A DNA stretch of 64,000 bases. It comes from Bacteroidota bacterium (lineage in GTDB: Bacteria > Bacteroidota > Bacteroidia > Bacteroidales > CAIWKO01). The stretch covers positions 124,001-188,000 of the forward strand of contig JBAXND010000002.1 of the NCBI GenBank assembly GCA_037133915.1, written 5' to 3'. Below, in pieces: positions 1 through 9,148 of the stretch (position 1 is the stretch's first letter; every line of letters begins with the position of its first letter). The position numbers were made by a program, and so were the translations under genes. Under the pieces are notes generated by a model, which saw only the letters and a program-made list of their open reading frames with translations, made no database searches and was not told the DNA's origin.

Positions 1-31
1 ATATGATAAATGATTGTGCCGATGAATCAAT

Positions 32-70
32 AAAAAAAGAACGACTGCCAGAGTGTGGCAATCGTTCTTT
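32..70 (-). terminator. Intrinsic terminator of the TPR membrane protein gene
   Basis: The arm at 36-50 pairs with 56-70 (one C/A mismatch at 45/61) around a 5-base loop. Read on the minus strand it is followed by a run of seven T. It lies about 55 bases past the stop codon at 125, so it should end the sigma/TPR transcript. Confidence 0.8.
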
Positions 71-124
71 CCAAAAGATTTTTGAAGCGTTTTCTGTGTT
101 ATAACCTTCAGGGGTTACCGCTTC

Positions 125-1225
125 TTACAATTGATTCAGCAGTGTTTCAGCTTTTTCTTTATCAAACGGGTTTGATTTGATAATCGTGCGGAGCATGGTT
201 TTGGCTTCGCTCACTTCGCCCAACTTGATGTAACACAAGGCAAGATACCATTGTGCATCGGCGGTCAGGTTTGTTTTTCCCGAATTGATTACTGATAAAA
301 ATTCAGCTTTTGCGCTGCGGTGATCATTGGTTTGCATGTAGGCTAATCCACGGTAAAATAGAGAAGCGACATAATTTTGATCGCTAGCTTCTACATTGCC
401 GAGGAGGGTTATGGCCTCGTTGAAGTTTTTAGCAGTAAACAAATCCATTCCGTTAGCAAAGGAGTTGTTTTCGATTCCGCCATCCCTCAGAGTCATATCA
501 GCCTGATAGGGTGAAAAATACTCTGTATACAACTGATTGCCCTGCGGCATTCTGTTCACGGTGAGCATCACAATACTCGATGCTGCGATAAGCAGTGCGA
601 GAGAGGCTGCAACAGCCCATCTGACCCGGCCTATCCGTGGTGCAGGTTTTTTCTGATCAAGTTGTATAACTTTGGTTTCTTTCGGATTTGAGCTGTAAAG
701 ATAGCGGCGCGATCTATTCCCTGCATAGTCTTTGTCCATAAGTAACTCGTCTATGCTGCGGTTGATTGAGTTGAATGAATTGTAAACCGTACAAAGGTTT
801 TCATACAGTACAAGACATTCGTCGGGAGATAAGCGACCGCCATTGAACCTGTCAATGTGTATGTCGCCGATAATCTCATCAACCATTTCGGGATAGAGGA
901 TTGCTTCAGTATGCAACCAGGCAATCTGACTGTTATCTTCGCTCTGTCCGATGTATGCGGAGATCCTGTTAATCCGGTCTTGAGTCCCGAAGTTCTCCAC
1001 ATGTTTCCGTTCGTCATCAATAAGCGATTGATGGATGGCCGTGCCGGTTTCCATGAACTGCGCTATTTCTGCCTGCCTTGACAGGAGAAATCCGTTCATG
1101 TCCCTGAACAGGGCAACATCGCGGGATAAATTCTGGTTTTGTTTGAGTTTGTCTTCAAACTGTACCAGATCCTTTCCCTTCAATTCGCCGTTGATGTACT
1201 TCTCAATCTGCTCTATGTATCCCAT
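125..1225 (-). CDS. Membrane-anchored TPR protein, putative anti-sigma partner of the adjacent ECF sigma factor
   Basis: The protein has 366 residues. The N-terminal ~200 residues are soluble and helical and begin with a segment (EKYINGEL, then charged helices) of the kind seen at the start of Bacteroidetes anti-sigma-like proteins. One hydrophobic helix follows at about 203-224. The remaining ~140 residues hold tetratricopeptide-like repeats (FYRGLAYMQTNDHRSAKAEF, then DAQWYLALCYIKLGE). The predicted topology is a cytoplasmic N-terminus and periplasmic TPR, but I infer this and there is no direct proof. It starts 1 bp after the stop of the sigma factor gene, so the two are almost certainly co-transcribed and perhaps translationally coupled. 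There is no FecR domain and no obvious zinc-binding HxxxCxxC motif, so the anti-sigma role rests on position and topology. It could instead be a TPR assembly protein. Confidence 0.75.
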   Translation of the reverse strand: MGYIEQIEKYINGELKGKDLVQFEDKLKQNQNLSRDVALFRDMNGFLLSRQAEIAQFMETGTAIHQSLIDDERKHVENFGTQDRINRISAYIGQSEDNSQIAWLHTEAILYPEMVDEIIGDIHIDRFNGGRLSPDECLVLYENLCTVYNSFNSINRSIDELLMDKDYAGNRSRRYLYSSNPKETKVIQLDQKKPAPRIGRVRWAVAASLALLIAASSIVMLTVNRMPQGNQLYTEYFSPYQADMTLRDGGIENNSFANGMDLFTAKNFNEAITLLGNVEASDQNYVASLFYRGLAYMQTNDHRSAKAEFLSVINSGKTNLTADAQWYLALCYIKLGEVSEAKTMLRTIIKSNPFDKEKAETLLNQL

Positions 1226-1226
1226 C

Positions 1227-1769
1227 TCAGTCGAATTTTAGATTGTTAAATAATGGATCTTGTTTTATCTTATTGTATAATGATTTCAAGCAAAGTGATT
1301 TTCTCTTGTAAAAATTATCTCTGGTATAACCCAGTTTATAACTTGTGTCTGCGCTCGCTTCCTTTTTAAATGCCGAGTTAATTATTTTTCGGCATTCATG
1401 TCCGAGCCGTATAAAATACTTCCAGTAGAGGTTATATCGTTGTTGCAGCGAATCTGTGTAATCATCGTCATCGTCGTTGCACGAAACTTCTATTTCGGGG
1501 AGAAACCGTTCGCTCAACCTTTTGCGCTCTAATTCTTTGAACCAAAGGTTGCGGCTCACTCCGATTAAGTATGCTTTAAGAGAAAGAACGCCGTGAAGGT
1601 CACTTTTTTTTAATTTTGTTGAAACAGCAAGAAAGGTTTCTTGCATCAAATCATTAAAATCATCTTCAGTACCAAAATGACGATAAACGAACTTCTTTAT
1701 TATGCCATTACACTCTTTATATAAAACATTGTAGAGCGTTTCCTGCGTATAATGCGCCGGTTCCTGCAT
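1227..1769 (-). CDS. ECF-type RNA polymerase sigma factor (sigma-70 family)
   Basis: This small sigma factor directs RNA polymerase to a dedicated promoter set. With the ATG at 1769 it has 180 residues. Region 2 is recognisable (CNGIIKKFVYRHF, then DDFNDLMQETFLAV and KAYLIGVSRNLWFKELER). A region-4-like helix-turn-helix lies near the C-terminus (YKLGYTRDNFYKRKSLCLKSL). An acidic run of five Asp lies between the two, in the linker. An in-frame TTG at 1844 would add 25 residues, but the -7 promoter element at 1855-1862 would then leave almost no leader, so I prefer 1769. The gene directly precedes the TPR membrane protein, in the usual sigma/anti-sigma order. Region 4 is divergent, so the exact ECF subgroup cannot be told by eye. 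Confidence 0.85.
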   Translation of the reverse strand: MQEPAHYTQETLYNVLYKECNGIIKKFVYRHFGTEDDFNDLMQETFLAVSTKLKKSDLHGVLSLKAYLIGVSRNLWFKELERKRLSERFLPEIEVSCNDDDDDYTDSLQQRYNLYWKYFIRLGHECRKIINSAFKKEASADTSYKLGYTRDNFYKRKSLCLKSLYNKIKQDPLFNNLKFD

Positions 1770-1854
1770 TTGCAAGTGTATAACTTGACCGGTTATTGTT
1801 GACACGCTTCTCAATTCTACGATGTTTTTGCACGTTATTTTCAATAATTAAAGA

Positions 1855-1887
1855 CAAAGATACAAAAATACCTTATGAAAAAGCAAA
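1855..1887 (-). promoter_or_regulatory. Bacteroidetes-type promoter of the ECF sigma operon
   Basis: On the minus strand, TATCTTTG (1855-1862) matches the phylum -7 consensus TAnnTTTG. A TTTG lies 21 bases upstream (1884-1887), close to the -33 spacing of about 19-21. Confidence 0.65.
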
Positions 1888-2032
1888 TAATGTAGATGAA
1901 AATATTTGTCGTGGTTTTTGCCGTATTGGTTTAGAAATTTAATTAAAGTGCATAATATTAGTATTTTATGCTAAAATTAGCATTGTTTTCTTAGTGTAGA
2001 AAAGTTATGAACAACAGTTGTTGGGTAGGTAA

Positions 2033-2077
2033 AAGAAAAAGGGAGTGTTTTGCAAGTAGCGAAACACTCCCTTTTAA
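2033..2077 (-). terminator. Terminator downstream of tRNA-Lys
   Basis: A 17-bp stem (2037-2053 with 2059-2075, one T-G wobble) has a 5-base loop. On the minus strand it is followed by TTTTTCTTTT. It sits about 50 bases past the 3' end of the tRNA and is read in the same direction. Confidence 0.8.
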
Positions 2078-2124
2078 TAGAATAATAACGTATTTATTGT
2101 TAACTGTTTACTAAAACAGTTTTG

Positions 2125-2197
<73 letters not shown>

Positions 2198-2296
2198 AGG
2201 TGTGCAAAAGTACAACAAAATCCCTATTTGCAAAGCCGGGGTGTATTTTATTTTTTGATTAACAGGAATAGACTGATTCAGTAATTTATTTTTTAT

Positions 2297-2304
2297 TATG
2301 TTTG
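2297..2304 (+). promoter_or_regulatory. -7 element upstream of the glutamine synthetase gene
   Basis: TATGTTTG matches TAnnTTTG. It contains the upstream in-frame ATG at 2298, which argues that translation starts at the later ATG at 2337, leaving a leader of about 27 bases. Confidence 0.55.
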
Positions 2305-2336
2305 CTCCCAGTCAAAATTGTAAAAAAAGCATCGTT

Positions 2337-3845
2337 ATGTCAGACAAATTAAATACTGAAATGAACCAAAATCAACTGGTTCAGCATTTGAACAAACCAT
2401 CCAAAGATTTTACAAAAAGTGATATTATCAACTTTGTTCGTGATAAAAGTATCCGTTTGGTGAATTTCAGATACGCCGGGAGCGACGGTCGGTTAAAAAC
2501 ATTAAATATTGTAATAAACAGTCTTGCTCATCTCGACCAGCTTTTATCCTCAGGCGAACGGGTCGACGGATCAAGCCTCTTTCCGTATATTGAAGCAGGG
2601 TCAAGCGATCTTTATGTTGTGCCAAGATATAAAACGGCTTTTTTGAATCCCTTCAGTGAAATTCCGGCCATTGATATTTTGTGCTCTTATTATAATAAAG
2701 ACGGCGATCCGTTAGAAATGGCGCCTGAATATGTGCTTCGAAAGGCTCACCAATCGCTTAAATCTGTGACCGGGTTTTCTTTTGAGGCCATGGGAGAGCT
2801 TGAATATTATATTATAAGTGAAAAAAATGCTCTTTTTACCGCATCCGACCAAAAAGGTTATCATGAGTCCTTTCCTTTTTCAAAGTGGGAGCATTTTCGG
2901 ACAGAAGCCATGCTGGCAATTGTTCAATGTGGCGGCAACTTAAAATACGGGCATTCGGAAGTCGGTAATTTTTCAATTGGTGATTTGGAATATGAGCAAA
3001 ATGAAATTGAGTTTTCTCCTGTTGATGTTGAGGATGCTGCCGACCAATTGCTTATCGCGAAATGGATATTGCGTACGCTTGCATTCAAGCATGGCATCAC
3101 ATTAACTTTAGCGCCTAAAATTACGACGGGCAAGGCCGGAAGCGGTTTGCATATACATACACGGTTGATAAAAGATGGGCGTAACTTGCTTACTAATTGC
3201 GGAACCTTAACCGCAGAAGCGCGCAAAATGGTTGCAGGATATCTCACACTGGCACCATCACTTACGGCTTTTGGGAATACGAACCCGACATCTTATTTCC
3301 GTTTGGTTCCACATCAGGAAGCGCCGACAAATATTTGTTGGGGAGATCGTAACAGGTCGGTATTGGTGAGGGTTCCGCTTGGTTGGTGTGGCACTAAAAA
3401 CATGATAGGTCACGCCAATCCGAATGAACCGGTTTCTAAAAGCGATTTCTCAGACAAGCAGACGATTGAATTTCGTTGCCCAGATGGCTCTGCAGATATT
3501 TATCTGACAATGGCCGGTTTGGTAGTGGCAGCGCGCCATGGTTTTGAGATGGAAGATTCATTGGAATTTGCAAAGAAAACCTATGTTGATGTAAATATTT
3601 TCAACAAAGAACATAACGAACGCGCAAGCCAGTTATCGCAATTACCGGTTAGCTGCGCTGCGTCAGCAGAAATGTTAGAAAAACAGGCGGAAATTTATCA
3701 AAAATACGATGTTTTCCCGGCGGCTTTACTCGAAGGAATTGAAAAGGGATTAAAGCGGTTTGATGATGCCAGTTTAAGAAATAATATTTCCGGAAATGAA
3801 GCTGAAATCATGAAACTTGTGGAGAAATTCTTTCACTGCGGATAG
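2337..3845 (+). CDS. Glutamine synthetase family protein (type I-like)
   Basis: It belongs to the ATP-dependent glutamate-ammonia ligase family and acts in the cytoplasm. It has 502 residues from the ATG at 2337. Landmarks in order: a beta-grasp N-domain; the metal-binding segment with GELEYY; SEVGNFSIGDLEYEQNEIEFSP; the substrate loop GSGLHIHTRL (GSGxHxH in the family); NPTSYFRLVPHQEAPTNICW followed by NRSVLVRVP; and EFRCPDGSADIYL. The family loop usually reads PGYEAP, while here it reads PHQEAP, and the segment after NRS is also unusual. It may therefore be a divergent GlnA or a related gamma-glutamyl ligase, not the housekeeping enzyme. I see no GlnB/AmtB neighbour. The last 13 bp overlap the convergent membrane-protein gene. 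Confidence 0.85.
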   Translation: MSDKLNTEMNQNQLVQHLNKPSKDFTKSDIINFVRDKSIRLVNFRYAGSDGRLKTLNIVINSLAHLDQLLSSGERVDGSSLFPYIEAGSSDLYVVPRYKTAFLNPFSEIPAIDILCSYYNKDGDPLEMAPEYVLRKAHQSLKSVTGFSFEAMGELEYYIISEKNALFTASDQKGYHESFPFSKWEHFRTEAMLAIVQCGGNLKYGHSEVGNFSIGDLEYEQNEIEFSPVDVEDAADQLLIAKWILRTLAFKHGITLTLAPKITTGKAGSGLHIHTRLIKDGRNLLTNCGTLTAEARKMVAGYLTLAPSLTAFGNTNPTSYFRLVPHQEAPTNICWGDRNRSVLVRVPLGWCGTKNMIGHANPNEPVSKSDFSDKQTIEFRCPDGSADIYLTMAGLVVAARHGFEMEDSLEFAKKTYVDVNIFNKEHNERASQLSQLPVSCAASAEMLEKQAEIYQKYDVFPAALLEGIEKGLKRFDDASLRNNISGNEAEIMKLVEKFFHCG

Positions 3846-5245
3846 AGTGGCTGTTGCCGCTCTTTGCGTTTAGCCAACCGCTCAGCTTCTTCGTCCTTTT
3901 GTTTCTCTTTCATCTTACCGTATAGAATAAGTAATGTTGCAGCAAAAAACGGCATTGCCGGTATTTTATAGCGAACAAGTGCACCGAAATTAGCCGTGGC
4001 GAGACCCACTCCAAAAAGGAAAAACAGCATAAATGTGAAAGAGAAAACCAAAACAGGGTCGGCAAAAATTTGCGTAAAGAATTTAATAAACCCGATTTTA
4101 ATGATGAGATAAATTGTCAGCAGCAAAAGGATAGTGTTTTCCAGACCGGACATCATCATAACAGGACTTGCAGCCTCCCATAAAAATGGTCTGAAAAGTC
4201 CGGCCATTAAGGCCTTCGGAACACTACTAATCATGTCGCCGGCACCACCGCCAATAGTTCCTACATCATAATAGTTTTTACCATATTGTTCCTCGCGTGT
4301 AAGGTCGTCTTTGATAATCTGAGCCCTTTTTACAATATTGTCATAACTTCCAAATTCGCCCAGATAATCTTTTATTCCCGAGAATAGCAGCGTGTTTATC
4401 CCGAATAGAACAATAATTATGATGGGGAAGAGTAAAATTTTAAAGAACTGGCTTTTTATTTTTCGCATTCGTTGATAAAATACCCAAATAAGTGTGCCGG
4501 GCATCAGCGCAACAAAAATATATGGCTTGATTGATAAAATGATAAATGCAGTGATAAGGGTTGTGAAAATGTGTAGTGGAATCTGTTCCTTCTTTACAAA
4601 TATTTTAAATACAGAATAAATAAACCAGCAGGATGAGGCAAACGTAAATGTGTCTTTCATAATGCCCGACCCCCAGAAGATTACGGATGGGATAAAAAGC
4701 ACAGCAATAGCAAGTTCTTTAGTCATTTTTGGGTAGTAGTGTGTAAAAAACAAATACAACTTCCACACACCAACATACGAAAGAGCCGCCAACAAAATCG
4801 CCGTGGCAAGGAAACTTTTAAATGCAATATTTACGATTAGACTAACGCACTTGATTACAAAAAAAGTATGGGGATCTTTCCACATAAAATAGGGTGCGAA
4901 GCCTGTCTCATTTGTGAAATAGCCATAATAATACCAGGGCTGCTTTTGGGTAAGCATAATTTGCATGTAATGATCAAAATCGGCAACCATAAGATTACCC
5001 ATGGATCTTCCGCCAACAAAGTAATCAACGGTATCGCCATAACCATAATAAAATGTATAGATAAAACAAAAGATTACTGCGGCGAGCATTTTTACGACAA
5101 GTCCTGGTATGTAGTATTTGTAGGCTGGATTGGTCTTAATTTTGCGCTGTTTGTTGGCGTATGCCAAGCCTAAAATAATTAGGAAAAACATTGGGACAAT
5201 GAATGCATCAAAAGCGGAAAATATATTCAGATTCTCCCAACGCAT
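3833..5245 (-). CDS. Polytopic inner-membrane protein of unknown function
   Basis: The protein has 470 residues with about ten hydrophobic helices and a charged, basic C-terminal tail (GKMKEKQKDEEAERLAKRKERQ). Between helices lie aromatic-rich loops (YTFYYGYGDTVDYF, PWYYYGYF, GFAPYF), a pattern seen in membrane enzymes of envelope glycan assembly. I do not recognise a specific family. It is transcribed divergently from a GT4 glycosyltransferase with the two -7 elements side by side, which hints at a shared polysaccharide role; that is inference. The start is set at the ATG at 5245 because the alternative TTG at 5284 lies inside the -7 element. The 3' end overlaps the glutamine synthetase gene by 13 bp. 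Confidence 0.7.
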   Translation of the reverse strand: MRWENLNIFSAFDAFIVPMFFLIILGLAYANKQRKIKTNPAYKYYIPGLVVKMLAAVIFCFIYTFYYGYGDTVDYFVGGRSMGNLMVADFDHYMQIMLTQKQPWYYYGYFTNETGFAPYFMWKDPHTFFVIKCVSLIVNIAFKSFLATAILLAALSYVGVWKLYLFFTHYYPKMTKELAIAVLFIPSVIFWGSGIMKDTFTFASSCWFIYSVFKIFVKKEQIPLHIFTTLITAFIILSIKPYIFVALMPGTLIWVFYQRMRKIKSQFFKILLFPIIIIVLFGINTLLFSGIKDYLGEFGSYDNIVKRAQIIKDDLTREEQYGKNYYDVGTIGGGAGDMISSVPKALMAGLFRPFLWEAASPVMMMSGLENTILLLLTIYLIIKIGFIKFFTQIFADPVLVFSFTFMLFFLFGVGLATANFGALVRYKIPAMPFFAATLLILYGKMKEKQKDEEAERLAKRKERQQPLYPQ

Positions 5246-5281
5246 AGTTTGTTCTGTTAAGTTTTTCGGATGAATTGAAAA

Positions 5282-5289
5282 CAAAAGTA
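5282..5289 (-). promoter_or_regulatory. -7 element of the polytopic membrane protein gene
   Basis: TACTTTTG on the minus strand (TAnnTTTG), about 37 bases before the ATG at 5245. It abuts the oppositely directed element at 5291-5298. Confidence 0.55.
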
Positions 5290-5290
5290 A

Positions 5291-5298
5291 TAATTTTG
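5291..5298 (+). promoter_or_regulatory. -7 element of the GT4 glycosyltransferase gene
   Basis: TAATTTTG (TAnnTTTG) on the plus strand, about 50 bases before the GTG at 5348. One base separates it from the element that serves the divergent gene. Confidence 0.5.
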
Positions 5299-5347
5299 CG
5301 CACTATCATTGAATATTAATGATTCACAATAATACAACGAATTGCCC

Positions 5348-6583
5348 GTGAAAATTTTATATGTGTCCTATGATGGAATGACAGACCCCTTGGGGCGCTC
5401 ACAGGTAATACCTTATCTAGAGGGATTGAGCCGTGCAGGTCATGAAATATGTTTAATGAGTTGTGAGAAGCCGGGCCGGTTCGAAAAATTCCGCGAAACG
5501 ATACAGGCTCAACTCGACCGTGCTTCCATAAAATGGGTTCCCTTGCATTATACATCAAGCCCACCGGTAATTTCAACGGTAATGGACATAATGACGATGC
5601 GGAAAAATGCTCAAAAGCTTTATGCCATTCACCATTTTGATGTGGTTCATTGCCGGAGTTATATTGCCGCATTTACAGGACTGGCAATGAAACAAAAATT
5701 CGGGTGTCAATTTGTTTTTGACATGAGAGGTTTATGGGCCGATGAGCGCGTAGATGGGGGGCTTTGGAATCTAAAAAATCCGCTGTTCAAAACGATATTT
5801 ACGTATTTCAAAAAAAAAGAACGCGACTTTTTGCTGGCTGCAGACAAAATCATTTCACTTACGAACAATGCAAAAAGTGAAATATCGGGATGGGATTATT
5901 TTAAAGGTTTAGAAAATAAAATTCAGGTAATCCCCTGCTGTTGCGATATGGCGTTGTTTGATAAAACCAAAACACAGCAATCAACCGATTTGCTGCGCAA
6001 AAAGTTGCAAATTTCCGGAAACGATTTCATTGTTTCGTATCTGGGAAGCATTGGTACCTGGTATCTGACCGATGAAATGATTCGCTTTTTTACCCAAATG
6101 AAAACCGTAATTCCCAGCGCACGCTTTCTGTACATTACTCAGGACGACAAAGAAATTATCATTAATAAATCAACCTCATCAGGTATTCCGGGAAACGATA
6201 TTTTTGTTATTGCAGCTAATAGAGACGAAGTGCCGGCATTGCTCGGGCTGAGCAATATAAGCTTGTTTTTTGTAAAGCAGGCCTATTCAAAAAAAGCATC
6301 CTCGCCTACTAAAATGGGAGAGATTATGAGTATGGGCATTCCATTAATATGCAACAGTGGCATTGGCGATGTTGACCGGATATTGCAGGATGCCGGTGTG
6401 GGTTTGGTTGTCGGTGATTTTTCGGAAGACACTTTTAGTGAAACCATCAATAATATCAGCGGACTTCTTACAACAGATCCTGCATATATTAGAAGTCAGG
6501 CCGCAAAGTTCTATTCACTTGAGACCGGAATCAATCTGTATGAAAAGGTGTATGATGAATTATCAGAATCAGTCCATGCCTGA
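5348..6583 (+). CDS. Glycosyltransferase family 4 (GT-B fold)
   Basis: It should transfer a sugar from a nucleotide-sugar donor to a cell-surface glycan precursor in the cytoplasm. It has 411 residues. The N-terminal Rossmann-like domain starts KILYVSYDGMTDPLGRSQV, typical of GT4 enzymes, and HFDVVHCRSYIAA follows. The C-terminal donor domain carries the GT4 signature around SSPTKMGEIMSMGIPLI with its conserved Glu. I chose the GTG at 5348, which gives MKILYVS, over the TTG at 5342 two codons upstream. The donor and acceptor cannot be told from sequence. It is divergent from a polytopic membrane protein and just upstream of mutS2, but is probably not functionally linked to the latter. Confidence 0.85.
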   Translation: MKILYVSYDGMTDPLGRSQVIPYLEGLSRAGHEICLMSCEKPGRFEKFRETIQAQLDRASIKWVPLHYTSSPPVISTVMDIMTMRKNAQKLYAIHHFDVVHCRSYIAAFTGLAMKQKFGCQFVFDMRGLWADERVDGGLWNLKNPLFKTIFTYFKKKERDFLLAADKIISLTNNAKSEISGWDYFKGLENKIQVIPCCCDMALFDKTKTQQSTDLLRKKLQISGNDFIVSYLGSIGTWYLTDEMIRFFTQMKTVIPSARFLYITQDDKEIIINKSTSSGIPGNDIFVIAANRDEVPALLGLSNISLFFVKQAYSKKASSPTKMGEIMSMGIPLICNSGIGDVDRILQDAGVGLVVGDFSEDTFSETINNISGLLTTDPAYIRSQAAKFYSLETGINLYEKVYDELSESVHA

Positions 6584-6602
6584 TGAAAAGGTTCAAATAC
6601 TA

Positions 6603-6610
6603 TATCTTTG
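6603..6610 (+). promoter_or_regulatory. -7 element of mutS2
   Basis: TATCTTTG, an exact TAnnTTTG match. It ends 15 bases before the TTG start at 6626, so the predicted leader is under 12 bases. Confidence 0.65.
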
Positions 6611-6625
6611 CACAAACTTTTGTAA

Positions 6626-9091
6626 TTGATTTTTCCTGCAACATTTGAGCTAAAGACTGGGTTTGACCGGATACGCCTTCTCCTGAAGGAAAAGTGCCTG
6701 TGTGCCCTCGGTGTGTCAAATGCCGAAGTCATGCATTTCCTTGATGATTTTGCATCTGTTGAACTATTTACATCGCAAACAGAAGAATTCAGACAAATAT
6801 TAATTTCGGGAGAGTACTTTCCATCACAGGATTTCTATGATTGTACTCCTGAACTGAAAAGAATCCGTCTTGAAGGAACATGGATAGAAACGGAAGAACT
6901 CATGTTTTTCAAATTGAGTTATGCCGCAATTGGAGCAATAAAGGAATATCTGCAAAAAAGGAGTTTGAAATATCCTGTGCTGAACGAAAGTCTGGCATTA
7001 CCTGCTTTTAATAAACAAATCATTCTGTCGGCGTCAAAAATTATTGACGACAAGGCAATAATTAAAGATACGGCATCGGAAAGGCTTCGTGAAATCAGAA
7101 GTTCTATAGTTTCCATCAGTAATTCCATTGATAAAAAAACCAGAAGAATTCTTCAATCGCTGAAAAAAGACGGCCTGGTGCCTGATGAGGCAGAAATAAC
7201 CATCCGCAACGGAAGAGCTGTTGTGCCTGTTTATTCATCCAATAAAAGAAAAATAAAAGGATTCATTCATGATGAATCTGCGAGCGGGCTTACATCTTAT
7301 ATTGAGCCGGCTGAGATTTTTGAGATGAATAACGATTTGCGTGACCTTGAGTACGAGGAGAAAAAGGAAATTATAAGAATCCTTACCGAATTCACAAATC
7401 AATTACGTCCTGAATTGCCCGAAATTATTGATGCCTATCAATTTATGGGGCAGATAGACTTTATCAGAGCCAAAGCATTGGTGGCACTGGATATGGGCGC
7501 TTCAAAACCTAAAATATCGGCCACTCCGCAGATGGTGTGGTACGAAGCGGTAAATCCACTGCTTTCTCTTTTGCAGAAGCGACAAAAAAAAGAAGTCGTT
7601 CCTCTTACGTTTGAGCTGAATGAAAAACAGCACATCCTGATAATTTCCGGGCCAAATGCTGGAGGTAAATCGGTATGCCTGAAAACCGCCGGATTGTTGC
7701 AGTATATGCTGCAAAACGGAATGCTTGTTCCGATGAAAGATTATTCGGAAACAGGAATTTTTAAACAGATTTTTATTGAGATTGGCGATGAGCAGTCGAT
7801 TGAAAATGATTTAAGTACTTACAGTTCACACCTTCGCAACCTAAAGTATTTTTGCGACAATATCACTTCTTCAACATTATTTCTGATTGATGAGTTTGGC
7901 AGTGGAACCGAGCCACATCTTGGCGGAGCCATTGCGGAGGCAGTACTTGTTCATCTGAGTAATGTACAACCTTTCGGTATTGTTACCACCCATTATGGCA
8001 ATCTGAAATTGCTTGCCGGAAAAATTCCGGGTGTTGTAAATGGCGCCATGCTGTTTGATACTAAAAAAATGAAACCGGTTTACAAGCTTGCAATTGGCAA
8101 TCCGGGTAGCAGCTATGCTTTTGAAATTGCCGGACAGATTGGTTTTGCAAAAGATGTACTTGAAAATGCGGCACGGCTTACCGGCGGGACTCAACTTGAT
8201 TATGACCGTCAGCTGAAAGAACTGGAAGTGGAAAAAGAAGAATTATTAAAGAAGCAGATTCAAAACAATGTTGCCGATGAATTTTTATCGGAAATGATAG
8301 AAAAATACCGCACTCTTCTTGAAAATTTGGAGCAGTCAAAACGCGAGATTATTGTAAAAGCAAAAAATGATGCTGCAAAGTTACTGAACGATGCCAACCG
8401 AACTATTGAAAATACGATTCGTGAAATCAGGGAGCATCAGGCAGATAAAGAAAAGACAAGGCAATTACGGCAGGAACTGGCGTCATTGGTTGAAGATAAT
8501 CAGGTGGCGGACAATCCCAATAATGCGACAATGGTTGTTGTTCCTGAAAAGCAAAAGAAAACAGAAAAATCTGCCGACCGGAAGAAAAGCAAAAATGAAG
8601 CACCCGCGGTATATTCGAGACCTGCTAAAATTGGCGATTATGTGAAATTGATTGGGCATGAAGGAACCGGTATTGTTGAAGAAATAAAAAACAAATCGGC
8701 ACTGGTCATTATTAATTCGATGAAATTATGGTGGCCGCTGGATGAGCTTGGTATTGCCGGAAAAGGAGAATATGAATCATCCGTCAGGAAAATGGCAAAA
8801 AGCGACCAGAGGTCAATCTTCAGTGGGTTGGATGAAAAAACTGCTAATTTCAAACCACTGATAGATGTCAGGGGAAAGCGTGCCGAGGAGGTACATGGAT
8901 TGATTTCGGCATGGTTGGATGATGCCGTTTTGCTGCGCGTTCATGAGCTCAGAATTTTGCATGGCAAAGGCAACGGTGTTCTCAGGTCCGTAATTCGTGA
9001 ATTATTATCCAGAACAAAAGAAGTGCGATCATTCAGAGATGAAATACTGGAGCAAGGTGGTCATGGTATCACTGTTGTTGAAATAGAATAG
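6626..9091 (+). CDS. mutS2: Endonuclease MutS2 (MutS-like ATPase with Smr nuclease domain)
   Basis: MutS2 proteins bind branched DNA and suppress recombination; some act on stalled, collided ribosomes. It has 821 residues, close to the family norm. A core/lever region runs to about 320. The ATPase has Walker A GPNAGGKS at about 342-349 and Walker B LFLIDEFGSGTEP at about 418-430. A long coiled coil follows at about 510-640, then a KOW-like segment, then the C-terminal Smr domain (DVRGKRAEEV, HGKGNGVLRSVI). The start is a TTG: family members begin with an I-Y/F-P-x-x-F pattern and this frame gives MIFPATFE right at the TTG. The usual Smr DLRG is DVRG here. It appears to be monocistronic. Confidence 0.95.
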   Translation: MIFPATFELKTGFDRIRLLLKEKCLCALGVSNAEVMHFLDDFASVELFTSQTEEFRQILISGEYFPSQDFYDCTPELKRIRLEGTWIETEELMFFKLSYAAIGAIKEYLQKRSLKYPVLNESLALPAFNKQIILSASKIIDDKAIIKDTASERLREIRSSIVSISNSIDKKTRRILQSLKKDGLVPDEAEITIRNGRAVVPVYSSNKRKIKGFIHDESASGLTSYIEPAEIFEMNNDLRDLEYEEKKEIIRILTEFTNQLRPELPEIIDAYQFMGQIDFIRAKALVALDMGASKPKISATPQMVWYEAVNPLLSLLQKRQKKEVVPLTFELNEKQHILIISGPNAGGKSVCLKTAGLLQYMLQNGMLVPMKDYSETGIFKQIFIEIGDEQSIENDLSTYSSHLRNLKYFCDNITSSTLFLIDEFGSGTEPHLGGAIAEAVLVHLSNVQPFGIVTTHYGNLKLLAGKIPGVVNGAMLFDTKKMKPVYKLAIGNPGSSYAFEIAGQIGFAKDVLENAARLTGGTQLDYDRQLKELEVEKEELLKKQIQNNVADEFLSEMIEKYRTLLENLEQSKREIIVKAKNDAAKLLNDANRTIENTIREIREHQADKEKTRQLRQELASLVEDNQVADNPNNATMVVVPEKQKKTEKSADRKKSKNEAPAVYSRPAKIGDYVKLIGHEGTGIVEEIKNKSALVIINSMKLWWPLDELGIAGKGEYESSVRKMAKSDQRSIFSGLDEKTANFKPLIDVRGKRAEEVHGLISAWLDDAVLLRVHELRILHGKGNGVLRSVIRELLSRTKEVRSFRDEILEQGGHGITVVEIE

Positions 9092-9148
9092 TGGTGTGAA
9101 ATTTGATAACTCACTCCGCAAAATAATATTCACACAAATTAAAGATTT

